Below are positions 7,913 to 16,590 of a DNA stretch of 42,316 bases, one piece after another (position 1 is the first letter of the stretch; every line of letters begins with the position of its first letter). Below the pieces are notes generated by a model. The model was given only the letters and a program-made list of their open reading frames with translations. It made no database searches and was not told where the DNA came from. Source of the stretch: a virus. The translations under genes and the position numbers were made by a program. The stretch lies in IMG/VR virus record IMGVR_UViG_3300042502_001936, positions 1-42,316 of that record, one strand, 5' to 3'.

Positions 7913-9729
7913 TAACCCACCATTAATTTTTTAAAGAAATCGGTTGAGATGTCAAATTCTTCTTGTTCATCACCGACAACTGTATTAATAACACGTTTTT
8001 TCTTTTGTAACATTTCATACATCATTTCATCAATAGTACCTTGAGCTATTGGGTAATAAACATTAACAGTTTTTGACTGACCGATGCGAAAGGCCCTATC
8101 TTCCGCCTGTGCGTGATTAGCTGGTACAAAATCTAAATCATTCATAATAACTACCTGTGCCGCTGTAAGTGTAATTGCGGTACCAGCAGATACAAGATTG
8201 CCAACAAAGACTTTAATATTTTCATTCTCTTGGAACCCGTCAATAGACTTTTGTTTTTGTGTACCACTCAGTTTACCGTTATGACCCACAGCTATTCTAC
8301 CAAAATGATTCATTAATGCATCAAATGAGTGGGTGAAGTTTGTAAATATAATTACCTTTTGACCGTTCTCAATTGCTTGTTCAGCTAATTCAATCGTGTG
8401 TTTAACTTTTTCTTGTGCTAAATATTTTCTAAGAACAACTAATTCAACCATGTGTCTACCTGAACCAAGACGTTTACCTTCACTTTTGGCCCATTCAAGA
8501 TATTCCTCAAATACATTACCATACCCTTTCATATCATCAATCTCAATATAATAAGGTGCCACAATTTTTGGTGGTAGGTCTAGGTGGTCTTCTTTTTTTC
8601 TTCTTAAGATAAGTGATTTAGTTCTTTCATGTAACTCTTCTAAGTTAGAAGCTCCATCAGTTAACCATATATCTTTGTATTGTCCACTATTTAATTTCTT
8701 TTTAAATTTTTTACCATCACAATATCTAAATGCAAAGTATTTCCAACTAGAAGTTACTGGTGATTCACAGAGATTAAGTAGGTTAAAATAATCCATTGGT
8801 CTGTTTGCGATAGGTGTACCCGTTAATAACCACCTTTTACCAATACTTTCAGCAATCTGGTTAACTATTTTAGTCCTATCAGCTTTAGGATTTTTAACCA
8901 TGTGAGCTTCATCTAATATAATAATGTCGTAACCTTCATTAACCAAATGTCTATTTATTTCCCACTCTTCATAATTTTTTCTGTTATCTATTAAAGTATG
9001 GAAATTTTTAAGTATGTCATAATTAATGATAGTAAATTTTTTGGGATTCCAATGACCAGTTTTTAAAATACTAATATCTTCTTCAGGAACAAAATTTGAT
9101 ATCTCACGGTACCAATTAATTTTGGCGTTAGCCGGACAAACTACTAAAACTTTTTCCGCTCCCGTTTCTAAAGCTGAAACAATGGATTGAAATGTTTTGC
9201 CAAGACCCATGTCATCAGCAAGAATACAATTTTTTTTACTTAAAAGAAATTTAATACCCTTTTCTTGGTGGGGGAAAGCTTTCCACCCTCTTCTATCTAA
9301 TTTTTGGTATTTTTCAAAATCAACCTCAACATTAATTTCGGTATCATATAAGTTCTCAAATACCTGTGTTTTTGGTACATAAAAAAGTGGTGAGTATTTT
9401 TGATTTTTAAAAACCTTACCCCTAACATGATAACTTTTTTCTGTATCACCTAAAACAGTTTCAACAAATATTTTTTCAGGTACATGATTAAGTTCAAACT
9501 TTTCTTGTAACTGTTTACCCAAAAACTCTGTTATGGTAATAACTTTATTAACATCAACAGGGTCCTTATCAAAATTATTTTCTACATACTCAGATACACT
9601 GGGTGATATAGGAAAAGAACCTTCCTTATCTAATCTTTCTTTTAACGATATTAAATACTCATTTTTACCTTCATAGGTCTCTAGTTTTAATAAAGTTTTT
9701 CTATTCTTTAATTTACCAATATCTAGCAT
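7909..9729 (-). CDS. SNF2-family DNA translocase/helicase
   Basis: 606 aa. After an N-terminal region of about 145 residues without recognisable motifs, the SNF2 ATPase core begins (AFPHQEKGIKFLL): Walker A DMGLGKT (173-179), DEAH (273-276), and LLTGTPIANRP. The second RecA lobe includes KVIIFTNFTHSF, VSAGTAITLTAA and the arginine-finger motif VI QAEDRAFRIGQ (541-551). SNF2 proteins use ATP to translocate on double-stranded DNA. Phage members are thought to act in replication-fork remodelling, repair or recombination, by analogy with T4 UvsW, though that protein is from another helicase branch. The architecture resembles short SMARCAL1-type enzymes. The gene is divergent from the structural module at 9810; no typical promoter was recognised for it in the 80-bp gap. 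Confidence 0.9.
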   Translation of the reverse strand: MLDIGKLKNRKTLLKLETYEGKNEYLISLKERLDKEGSFPISPSVSEYVENNFDKDPVDVNKVITITEFLGKQLQEKFELNHVPEKIFVETVLGDTEKSYHVRGKVFKNQKYSPLFYVPKTQVFENLYDTEINVEVDFEKYQKLDRRGWKAFPHQEKGIKFLLSKKNCILADDMGLGKTFQSIVSALETGAEKVLVVCPANAKINWYREISNFVPEEDISILKTGHWNPKKFTIINYDILKNFHTLIDNRKNYEEWEINRHLVNEGYDIIILDEAHMVKNPKADRTKIVNQIAESIGKRWLLTGTPIANRPMDYFNLLNLCESPVTSSWKYFAFRYCDGKKFKKKLNSGQYKDIWLTDGASNLEELHERTKSLILRRKKEDHLDLPPKIVAPYYIEIDDMKGYGNVFEEYLEWAKSEGKRLGSGRHMVELVVLRKYLAQEKVKHTIELAEQAIENGQKVIIFTNFTHSFDALMNHFGRIAVGHNGKLSGTQKQKSIDGFQENENIKVFVGNLVSAGTAITLTAAQVVIMNDLDFVPANHAQAEDRAFRIGQSKTVNVYYPIAQGTIDEMMYEMLQKKKRVINTVVGDEQEEFDISTDFFKKLMVGY

Positions 9730-9784
9730 AACTTATTAAATATAGAAACAAATAGAAAAAAATAAATGAAATACGATTCTTCTA

Positions 9785-9795
9785 AATATTTATAA
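9785..9795 (+). promoter_or_regulatory. Late-promoter-like motif before the first structural gene
   Basis: AATATTTATAA, an exact copy of the consensus, 14 nt before the ATG at 9810. It would start the unit with the two neck/tail-completion candidates and the tail fibre. Confidence 0.55.
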
Positions 9796-9809
9796 GAAAA
9801 TATACTTAA

Positions 9810-10325
9810 ATGTCAGATAAAAGAAGATTTCCAATAACTCGTGTTCATAAATTTTATGATGAGACTGATTTTGGTTTTGATAATGAGTTAGCCAGAGAAT
9901 TTGTAGAAGGTGATTTAAATTTTGTTGTAATTCTTTTTAGGGTTGATAGGATTAAAAGTCAAACAGATAGTGTATACGGTGAGTCTGATGTAGAAGAAAT
10001 TAAATTTCATCCTCCTGTAGAAATTAAAGTTCGACCAAATTTGGAAGAATCACAGTCTAAAGCATATTCAGAAGGTTATATGAGATATGAGGATTATGGT
10101 AATTTAACTTTTACAGTTTTTACCGACCATTTAAAAGAGTTAGGTGTTGATATAACATACGGTGATTATATCGGTTACCCTGATAAAGAAGATAATATTA
10201 AATATTTTACTGTCACAAATGACGGTAAAATTAATTCTGATAACACTAAAACTAGATTAGGTTACAAATCTTACTATAGAAAAGTAGTTTGTACAACGGC
10301 TGACCCAGAAGAGTTTATGGGTTAA
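9810..10325 (+). CDS. Putative neck/head-completion structural protein
   Basis: 171 aa, predominantly beta-rich and acidic, with no membrane segment. Recognisable stretches are FPITRVHKFYDE at the start, an internal YEDYGNLTF, and a C-terminus LGYKSYYRKVVCTTADPEEF. The family is not certain. The reason for a neck or head-tail connector label is position: it opens the plus-strand structural unit, directly upstream of a tail-terminator-like protein, a fibre and the sheath, where T4-type phages keep gp13/gp14/gp15-like genes. A late-type promoter motif ends 14 nt upstream of the ATG. It could instead be a minor tail protein. The next gene begins 13 nt downstream. Confidence 0.5.
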   Translation: MSDKRRFPITRVHKFYDETDFGFDNELAREFVEGDLNFVVILFRVDRIKSQTDSVYGESDVEEIKFHPPVEIKVRPNLEESQSKAYSEGYMRYEDYGNLTFTVFTDHLKELGVDITYGDYIGYPDKEDNIKYFTVTNDGKINSDNTKTRLGYKSYYRKVVCTTADPEEFMG

Positions 10326-10338
10326 TATAAATAAAATT

Positions 10339-11382
10339 ATGGCATTACCAAAAAAAAGAAAAACTGATTTACAAATTAAAAGTATAGACCCACAAGGTGG
10401 TCCTGCTCATTGGGTTGAACAGTTTTTAGAACAAAATAAACAATTTTTACCTAGGTCAGTTGATTTTGCTGATTTAGATGAGGGTTTTGTTGAATTTGTT
10501 GAAAACGACTTAGGTATAGTTTTAAAGGGTGAAAAAGTACCTGTTAATTTTTTAACATTACAAAGATGGAATGAATTTACAAAAATTTGGCCAAATACAG
10601 ATAAATATAAAAATGTTAAAATACCTTTTGTTTCTGTTGTTAGAAAACCTAATCCCGAAAAAGGTACTAACCCAGCCGACTTTAAAATACCCGTAAGAAA
10701 AAATTTCCCTTATATGCAAATACCCGTTTGGGATGGTAATCGTAAAGGTGCTGACATTTACGGAATACCAAATCCCGTAGGTGTCGACATGATGTATACC
10801 GTTAGATTGTTTTGTTACAAAATGAGGGATTTAAACAAATTAAATCAAAAAGTATTACAGGCATTTGCTTCAGCTCAAGCTTACGTTAATATTAAAGGAC
10901 ACTACTTCCCAATCATGTTAGAAACCATTGGTGATGAAAGTCAAATTGATGATTTAGAAGGAAAAAGATTTTATGTACAAACTTATGAAATGAGGTTAAT
11001 GGGTTATTTGGTTGATTCGGAAGAATTTGATGTTAAACCAGCAATCAGTAGAGCTTTAGTTACTTTTGAAACTAGTAGTAGGATACCAAAACCTTTAGCT
11101 AGATTTATTAAAGATAATGCTAAAGATGATAAAACATTAAAATGTATTATACAGTTTTTACCTGGTTCATCAACTTCTATAAGATTTTCTACCGAAGTTA
11201 AAACTAGTTTTAGTTCTGTAGATTTAGATAACATAACATCTTATACAATTTATGTAAATGGGGTTTTAACAACCATACCTTTTGTAGTCGAACCTTCTGA
11301 CGTTATAATTATAAACATAGTAAAGGACGATTCAACCATGATTGGTGAAATAACACTTAGAGGATTAATTATTACAGAATGA
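10339..11382 (+). CDS. Putative tail-completion/terminator-like structural protein
   Basis: 347 aa. Residues 1-260 form one domain with DLDEGFVEFVENDLGI, the central IPNPVGVDMMYTVRLFCYK, and YVQTYEMRLMGYLVDSEEF. The last 75 residues (LKCIIQFLPGSSTSIRF, TSYTIYVNGVLTTIPFVV) look like a small beta-sandwich appended to the end, possibly Ig-like. The residues around VRLFCYKMRDLNKLNQKVLQ suggest oligomerising structural function. By order (between a neck candidate and fibre/sheath genes) a tail terminator comparable to T4 gp15 is plausible, but no diagnostic motif was recognised. It overlaps the following fibre gene by 4 nt (ATGA), implying translational coupling. Confidence 0.45.
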   Translation: MALPKKRKTDLQIKSIDPQGGPAHWVEQFLEQNKQFLPRSVDFADLDEGFVEFVENDLGIVLKGEKVPVNFLTLQRWNEFTKIWPNTDKYKNVKIPFVSVVRKPNPEKGTNPADFKIPVRKNFPYMQIPVWDGNRKGADIYGIPNPVGVDMMYTVRLFCYKMRDLNKLNQKVLQAFASAQAYVNIKGHYFPIMLETIGDESQIDDLEGKRFYVQTYEMRLMGYLVDSEEFDVKPAISRALVTFETSSRIPKPLARFIKDNAKDDKTLKCIIQFLPGSSTSIRFSTEVKTSFSSVDLDNITSYTIYVNGVLTTIPFVVEPSDVIIINIVKDDSTMIGEITLRGLIITE

Positions 11383-13373
11383 GTAATTGTGGACCAGATA
11401 TAGTAAAATATTTTATAGTAACACCATTAACAGGAGATACGTATGTAATTGGGGGGGTAAATACTCCTGCTACAAATAACACAAATAGTGCTTTAATAAA
11501 CTTAATATACAATCAAGGGATACCTTTTGGGACTTATTCTTTGCCTTATACGGATGTTTATGTGACTGGTGGTACTTTTTCAAATGATATTTTATCTTTA
11601 AGAAGAAATGATGGTATTTCAATACCTATTACAGGATTTTCTTCATCACCAACAACCGATGTTTATGTAACTGGAGGAACTTTTTCAATTAATACTTTAA
11701 CTTTAAGAAGAAATGACGGCATTTCAATACCTATTACAGGGTTTTCTTCGGTTATACCACCAGATGTTTATGTGACTGGTGGTACTTACTCAAGTGGTAA
11801 TTTAACTCTTGGTAGAAATGATGGTGTTTTAATTTCAGTTTCAGGATTTTTTACGGGGTCTACTGATACATACGTAACTGGGGGTACTTATTCAAGTGGT
11901 AATTTAACTTTAAATAGTCAAGATAATACTATAACAATTACAGGTTTCACTGATTATTATACAACAGGTGTTACTTTAAATGGTAATGTATTAGAGTTTG
12001 ATAGGAATGATACAAATAATGCTTACTCCGTAGACCTATCCTCAATTAAATTCAGTGGTAATACATCGGGTGATTGTATTACCGATATTTATGTGTCTAA
12101 TTTAAATTCTTGTTCACCATTACATATTCAAAATATAAGTTCAGGTGATGTTTTAATACTTGAGAACGGTAATGGTTTTGTAGGTATAGGTACTTTAACA
12201 CCAACTGAAAGATTAGATGTTAATGGTAAAACAAAAACTACAAGATTACAAGTAACTAACGGAGCTGTATCTAATTATGTTTTGACATCAGATTCTTTTG
12301 GTAATGCCTCTTGGTCACAGGGTTTAGACAATTATGTTACAGGTGGAACCTATTCTAATGGTTCTATTACCCTTAATAGACAAAACGGTTTAGTTACTAT
12401 TAATGGTTTATCAACAGGTTACACATTAACTTCATCAGCTATTAACACAGCCTTAGGTTATACACCACTTTCAGCATCTACAGATACATTTGTCACAGGT
12501 GGTACATACTCTAACGGAACTTTAACATTTAACAGACAAAATGGTACATTTAATGTAACTGGGTTATCTACAGGATACACCTTAACATCTTCAGCTATTA
12601 ATACGGCTTTAGGTTATACTCCTTTATCAGCATTTACCGATACTTTTATTACTGGGATTACTTATTCTAATAATAATATTATAGTTGGTAGAAACCAAGG
12701 TCAATCATCTTTAACTACAAATATTTCTACAATGACAGGTTTAACTGTTAATGGAAATTTAACTGTAACAGGTAACACATCAATGGAAGGTGTAACCGCA
12801 TCAACATTAAACCTATCAACAACACCAGCAAACGACTCAACAAACAATAATGTTTTAGTAAGGGATGTCTTAACAGGTGTTGTTAAACAAAGAGATATTA
12901 CAAATGCTTTAAATAAAAATTACGCATCTTTTTATGATACTGGTAATCAAACAGGTCTTGCTAATACAGTATTAACTATGTCGGCAAACACATCAGATTC
13001 TTGGAATACTGGAATTACTTTAAGTGCAAATACAAGATTTGTAATACAAAATCCTGGTGTTTATAATTTAGCATTTAGTGCTCAAATGGTAAAAACTGGT
13101 GGTAATAGTTCTACACACGCACACATATGGCTTTATCAAAACGGTCTTGATGTATTATATAGTGCTAGTCAGATTGGATTTCCTTCAAATAGTGTATATG
13201 TTGTTCCTGCTTGGAATTTCTTTTTTAGTACTACAACACCAAATGAATATGTTGAATTAAAATGGGAAATAAATAGTAATGTAGATAACCAATTGTCAAT
13301 AAAACATCAACCAGCCGCTGGAAGTGTACCCGCAATCCCATCTCTTATTGTTACTATCAACCAAGTAAATTAG
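11379..13373 (+). CDS. Repetitive tail fibre / adhesin-like protein with C1q/TNF-like tip
   Basis: 664 aa. After about 58 residues come repeated beta units of the type DVYVTGGTFS...LRRNDGISIPITGF. At residues about 270-310 is the linker GIGTLTPTERLDVNGK followed by NYVLTSDSFGNASW, common in trimeric phage fibres. Two near-identical copies of TSSAINTALGYTPLSA follow; ALGYTP is a hallmark of fibre shafts. The C-terminal 140 residues (YASFYDTGNQTG..., FVIQNPGVYNLAFSAQM, VELKWEINSN) look like a C1q/TNF-type jelly roll that would trimerise and bind a receptor. The protein likely forms a side or tail fibre recognising the host. No chaperone gene follows. The repeats make it a site for recombination and phase-like variation. 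Confidence 0.8.
   Translation: MSNCGPDIVKYFIVTPLTGDTYVIGGVNTPATNNTNSALINLIYNQGIPFGTYSLPYTDVYVTGGTFSNDILSLRRNDGISIPITGFSSSPTTDVYVTGGTFSINTLTLRRNDGISIPITGFSSVIPPDVYVTGGTYSSGNLTLGRNDGVLISVSGFFTGSTDTYVTGGTYSSGNLTLNSQDNTITITGFTDYYTTGVTLNGNVLEFDRNDTNNAYSVDLSSIKFSGNTSGDCITDIYVSNLNSCSPLHIQNISSGDVLILENGNGFVGIGTLTPTERLDVNGKTKTTRLQVTNGAVSNYVLTSDSFGNASWSQGLDNYVTGGTYSNGSITLNRQNGLVTINGLSTGYTLTSSAINTALGYTPLSASTDTFVTGGTYSNGTLTFNRQNGTFNVTGLSTGYTLTSSAINTALGYTPLSAFTDTFITGITYSNNNIIVGRNQGQSSLTTNISTMTGLTVNGNLTVTGNTSMEGVTASTLNLSTTPANDSTNNNVLVRDVLTGVVKQRDITNALNKNYASFYDTGNQTGLANTVLTMSANTSDSWNTGITLSANTRFVIQNPGVYNLAFSAQMVKTGGNSSTHAHIWLYQNGLDVLYSASQIGFPSNSVYVVPAWNFFFSTTTPNEYVELKWEINSNVDNQLSIKHQPAAGSVPAIPSLIVTINQVN
11553..12740 (+). 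repeat. Tandem fibre-shaft repeats (about eight units)
   Basis: Degenerate units beginning DVYVTGGT, DTYVTGGT, DNYVTGGT or DTFVTGGT, each about 30-50 codons long. Two consecutive units share the insertion STGYTLTSSAINTALGYTP. The first four units are most alike at DNA level; the fifth has lost the lead motif. A non-repetitive stretch with the VGIGTLTPTERLDVNGK linker separates units 5 and 6. They presumably stack as a trimeric beta shaft. Confidence 0.75.
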
Positions 13374-13431
13374 TTCACTTTAAAGATTTTAACAATATAT
13401 TTTCAAGAAACTTAACCCTTACTAAAATATT

Positions 13432-13590
13432 TTAATTTAAATCTTCACCGTATATATCTGTTTTTGGTCTACATTTTTCTTTGATGAGTTTTTCAACAAA
13501 AGCAAACATCTTTAAACCATTTTTTTCACAATACTCTTTTAATAGTTTATGTGTTTGTGGTGTAATTTTTAAGTTTTTATCTCTTTTCAT
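13432..13590 (-). CDS. Small ribbon-helix-helix-like putative repressor
   Basis: A 52-codon gene that is easily missed: ATG at 13588-13590, TAA at 13432-13434. The protein begins MKRDKNLKITPQTHKLLKEY and continues CEKNGLKMFAFVEKLIKEKC. This is the short beta-strand, helix, turn, helix layout of Arc/MetJ/CopG-type ribbon-helix-helix DNA-binding proteins. It is the only minus-strand gene between the fibre and sheath genes. On its upstream side lie two perfect inverted repeats (13611-13633, 13639-13662), and TACTTTTG (minus strand, 13620-13613), which fits the Bacteroidota -7 element TAnnTTTG. Autoregulation and control of the neighbouring sheath promoter are inferred. The DNA-binding label is moderate because the domain is short. 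Confidence 0.6.
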   Translation of the reverse strand: MKRDKNLKITPQTHKLLKEYCEKNGLKMFAFVEKLIKEKCRPKTDIYGEDLN

Positions 13591-13610
13591 CTACTATTTA
13601 TTGATAAGTA

Positions 13611-13633
13611 TGACAAAAGTATCTTTTTTGTCA
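13611..13633. promoter_or_regulatory. Inverted repeat overlapping the small repressor's -7 element
   Basis: Arms TGACAAAA and TTTTGTCA with a 7-nt spacer. The left arm overlaps TACTTTTG on the minus strand, so a protein bound here would block transcription of the ribbon-helix-helix-like gene. Candidate operator. Confidence 0.5.
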
Positions 13634-13638
13634 CACTC

Positions 13639-13662
13639 ATTTTGTTGTTATAACAACAAAAT
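13639..13662. promoter_or_regulatory. Perfect 24-bp palindrome, candidate operator
   Basis: Arms ATTTTGTTGTTA and TAACAACAAAAT meet with no loop, so a hairpin or terminator is unlikely and a dimeric-protein site is more likely. It lies between the putative repressor gene and the sheath promoter motif at 13684. Confidence 0.55.
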
Positions 13663-13683
13663 AAAATTTTTGGTAAAGTCACC

Positions 13684-13695
13684 AATATTTATTAA
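13684..13695 (+). promoter_or_regulatory. Late-promoter-like motif before the tail sheath
   Basis: AATATTTATTAA, 35 nt upstream of the ATG at 13731 and 21 nt downstream of the 24-bp palindrome. Close to the consensus AATATTTATAA. Confidence 0.5.
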
Positions 13696-13730
13696 TAAAA
13701 TAACGAAAGAAAAAAAAATAAAATTAAAAA

Positions 13731-16523
13731 ATGGCATCAGACAAAATATTTGTATCACCAGGTGTATTTACATCAGAAAAAGATTTAAGTTTCGTAGCGC
13801 AACAAGTAGGTGTTACAACTTTGGGTGTTGTTGGTGAAACGACTAAAGGACCAGCTTTTGAACCAATCTTCATTACAAACTATGAAGAGTTCTTAGCTAT
13901 TTTCGGTGGTCTAAACTCTAAGAAATTTGGGGGAGAAGATAAAAAACCAATGTATGAATTACCTTACATTGCTAAAAGTTATCTACAACAATCAAACCAA
14001 ATGTTTGTTACAAGAATTCTTGGTTTAACTGGTTATGACGCAGGAGCGGCTTGGTTAATTACAGCAAGTGCTAACTACGACCCAACAACAATTGTATCGG
14101 TAACAACTACAGGGTGGACAGCATCTTTTACAGGAAACACTTTTGGTTCAATTTCTAACGCTAACGTACAAGCGTTATACAATTTAGGATTGTTCCCTAA
14201 CGGACCAACATTAACAACAACAGAACCAATACCAAATGATATAGCAACTTACCCTGAAGGTATTGTATTCACAAAAACAGGTCTTTCTTTTATAGGGACA
14301 TCAGCAAATATAACCCAAACTAGTTATATATCTAGTGCGAATACTGGTTCTGTTTCTGGTACAGTTACAACTTATTCAGCATCTTCTTATTCTGAATATG
14401 AAGGTATGGCATTAGCAATGTTACGTTCTAGAGGTGATTATGGTGATGTAAATACAGTAACCGATACACTTACATTTAGAACTTTACAAACTTCAAATGG
14501 TGTGGTTATGAACCCACTTACAACAGCTACTAACGCGGAAGCTAACTTTGTTCTTTCAGCTACAAACGCCACAACAAGTGCAGTAACTGCTTACGAAGTT
14601 TCTTTAAACACATCCTCAAGAGATTATATGCCAAGAGTACTTGGTACTGATTGTTTTGATAGAGACCCTTATATTTTTGTTGAGGAAATTTATCCAAACA
14701 AATTAGCTGATTTAGTTTCAGCTGGATATATCTTAGGATTAAATTCTACCGTAACATACACAAACGATTTTAACAATTATAAACAACAATGGCAAACTCC
14801 TGAAACTCCTTGGGTTGTTTCTGAATTACGTGGTAACCTTGTTGAAAAATTATTCAAATTTATTTCTATCTCTGACGGTAGTTCGGGTAACAAAGAGATT
14901 AAAATCTCAATAGCTAACATCAAACCTGATACAAAACAATTTGATATCCTTGTTAGAGAATTTTATGACAACGATACAAGACCAACAATTATTGAGTCTT
15001 TCCGTAAAGTTGTTATGAATCCTGCTGATGATAACTATATTGCTAGAAGAATAGGTACCGCTGACGGTGAATTCTCTTTAAAGAGTAGATACATTATGAT
15101 GGTTATGAACGCTGAAGCACCAATTGACTCATTCGCAGCGGGTTATGAAGGTTATGTTGTTAGAGATTATCCTGTAGGTGTATTAGCACCACAATTAAAC
15201 TACAAAACACAATACGATATTGTTAATGATACAATTAGAAAAGTTTACTTAGGTATTTCTGATACAGTTGGTATTGACCAAAACATGTTTAATTGGAAAG
15301 GTTATACTAATGACGCATCACCTAATCAATGGACAGCTACAACAAAAGGTTTCCACATGGATAGTGGAGCTACAGTAGCAGGTACTTTTGAAGTAGGATG
15401 TTGTCCGTTTAGAACAATCGCTGGTATTGAAGGTACTTCTTATCAGTCTATTCAAGCTAGAAAATTCACATTCGCACCTTATTTAGGATTTGACGGATGG
15501 AACTGTTATAGAAATACAAGAACAAATACTGATAGATATAGAGTTGGTAGAGCTGGTTTTGACGCAGGTTTACTTAACGGTGAATTTGAAAACATTACCG
15601 CTACTCAAGGTACTTCTGATTACTACGCATACCAAGAAGGTATCTACACATTTAGAAATCCTGAAGCAGTAAACATTAACGTATTAGCAACACCTGGTAT
15701 TGATTACTCAGAAAATAATTCATTGGTTGGTTTAACAATTGACATGGTTGAAGAAGAAAGAGCTGATTCAGTTTATATCTTAACTTCTCCTGAAGGTGTT
15801 ACTTACAACAATGTTGTTCAATTAACTAGTATTGGGTTCGCAACAATTAGTAATTATACAGCTGATGACATGGTAGGTTTACTTGAAGCAGCAGATATTG
15901 ACTCTAACTACACAGCCACTTATTGGCCATGGATTCAATCAAAAGATACTGAAAATAATGTTAACGTTTGGTTACCACCTACATATGAAGTAGTACGTAA
16001 CATCGCTTTAACTGATAACGTATCATTCCCTTGGTTCGCTTCAGCTGGTTACACAAGGGGTCTTACTTCAGCTATTCAAGCTAGAGTTAAATTGACTGAA
16101 GCTGATAGAGATACTTTATATGAAGGAAGAATTAACCCAATGGCTACATTCTCTGACCAAGGAGTTGTAATTTGGGGTAACAAAAACTTACAAATAGCTG
16201 ATTCAGCTCTTGATAGATTGAACATCAGAAGATTGTTACTACAAACAAGAAAGTTGATTTCAGCAGTAGCAGTAAGATTGTTGTTCGAACAAAACGACCA
16301 AATCGTAAGAAATCAATTCTTATCACTTGTTAACCCAATCTTGGAAAACATTAAGAGAGAAAGAGGTTTGGCTGACTTTAGAGTTCAATTATCAAGTGAC
16401 CCTGAAGAAATTGACAGAAATGAATTAAGAGGTAAAATCTTTTTAAAACCTGTACCAGCTTTAGAATTCATAATCTTAGAGTTCAACGTAACTTCAACAG
16501 GAGCGTCATTCGACAATCTATAA
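13731..16523 (+). CDS. Contractile tail sheath protein (T4 gp18-like)
   Basis: 930 aa. The C-terminal third is a typical sheath domain: NVWLPPTYEVVRNIAL, GYTRGLTSAIQARVKLT, INPMATFSDQGVVIWGNKNL, DRLNIRRLLLQTRKLIS, and the final FLKPVPALEFIILEF. The N-terminus (KIFVSPGVFTSEKDLSF) is the usual sheath start. Copies polymerise around the tail tube and contract on infection. T4 gp18 is 659 aa; the extra length is mainly a Thr/Ser-rich segment at about residues 115-280, probably a surface-exposed insertion. Codon use here is less AT-biased than in neighbours, as expected for a very highly expressed gene. The A-rich leader before the ATG lacks a Shine-Dalgarno sequence. A strong terminator follows at 16534. 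Confidence 0.95.
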   Translation: MASDKIFVSPGVFTSEKDLSFVAQQVGVTTLGVVGETTKGPAFEPIFITNYEEFLAIFGGLNSKKFGGEDKKPMYELPYIAKSYLQQSNQMFVTRILGLTGYDAGAAWLITASANYDPTTIVSVTTTGWTASFTGNTFGSISNANVQALYNLGLFPNGPTLTTTEPIPNDIATYPEGIVFTKTGLSFIGTSANITQTSYISSANTGSVSGTVTTYSASSYSEYEGMALAMLRSRGDYGDVNTVTDTLTFRTLQTSNGVVMNPLTTATNAEANFVLSATNATTSAVTAYEVSLNTSSRDYMPRVLGTDCFDRDPYIFVEEIYPNKLADLVSAGYILGLNSTVTYTNDFNNYKQQWQTPETPWVVSELRGNLVEKLFKFISISDGSSGNKEIKISIANIKPDTKQFDILVREFYDNDTRPTIIESFRKVVMNPADDNYIARRIGTADGEFSLKSRYIMMVMNAEAPIDSFAAGYEGYVVRDYPVGVLAPQLNYKTQYDIVNDTIRKVYLGISDTVGIDQNMFNWKGYTNDASPNQWTATTKGFHMDSGATVAGTFEVGCCPFRTIAGIEGTSYQSIQARKFTFAPYLGFDGWNCYRNTRTNTDRYRVGRAGFDAGLLNGEFENITATQGTSDYYAYQEGIYTFRNPEAVNINVLATPGIDYSENNSLVGLTIDMVEEERADSVYILTSPEGVTYNNVVQLTSIGFATISNYTADDMVGLLEAADIDSNYTATYWPWIQSKDTENNVNVWLPPTYEVVRNIALTDNVSFPWFASAGYTRGLTSAIQARVKLTEADRDTLYEGRINPMATFSDQGVVIWGNKNLQIADSALDRLNIRRLLLQTRKLISAVAVRLLFEQNDQIVRNQFLSLVNPILENIKRERGLADFRVQLSSDPEEIDRNELRGKIFLKPVPALEFIILEFNVTSTGASFDNL

Positions 16524-16533
16524 AAAATAAAAA

Positions 16534-16566
16534 AGAAAAGGCTTTCGGGCCTTTTCTCTTTTTTTT
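16534..16566 (+). terminator. Rho-independent terminator after the sheath gene
   Basis: Nine-bp stem AGAAAAGGC / GCCTTTTCT, six-base loop TTTCGG, followed by CTTTTTTTT. It ends the sheath transcript 11 nt after its stop codon. Confidence 0.85.
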
Positions 16567-16577
16567 AATATTTATAA
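16567..16577 (+). promoter_or_regulatory. Late-promoter-like motif directly after the sheath terminator
   Basis: AATATTTATAA, exact consensus, 13 nt before the ATG at 16591. The terminator-promoter junction shows that the sheath is a separate transcript. Confidence 0.55.
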
Positions 16578-16590
16578 TAAAAAAGAAACT

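Noticed and set aside
13639-13662. Reading the 24-bp palindrome as a terminator
   Set aside because: There is no loop, the arms are AT-rich, and no T run follows on the plus strand, so an operator is more likely.
13481-13837. Open plus-strand frame of 118 codons across the fibre-sheath gap
   Set aside because: It has a Phe/Lys/Cys-skewed composition, overlaps the sheath start out of frame and lies antisense to the better small minus-strand gene.
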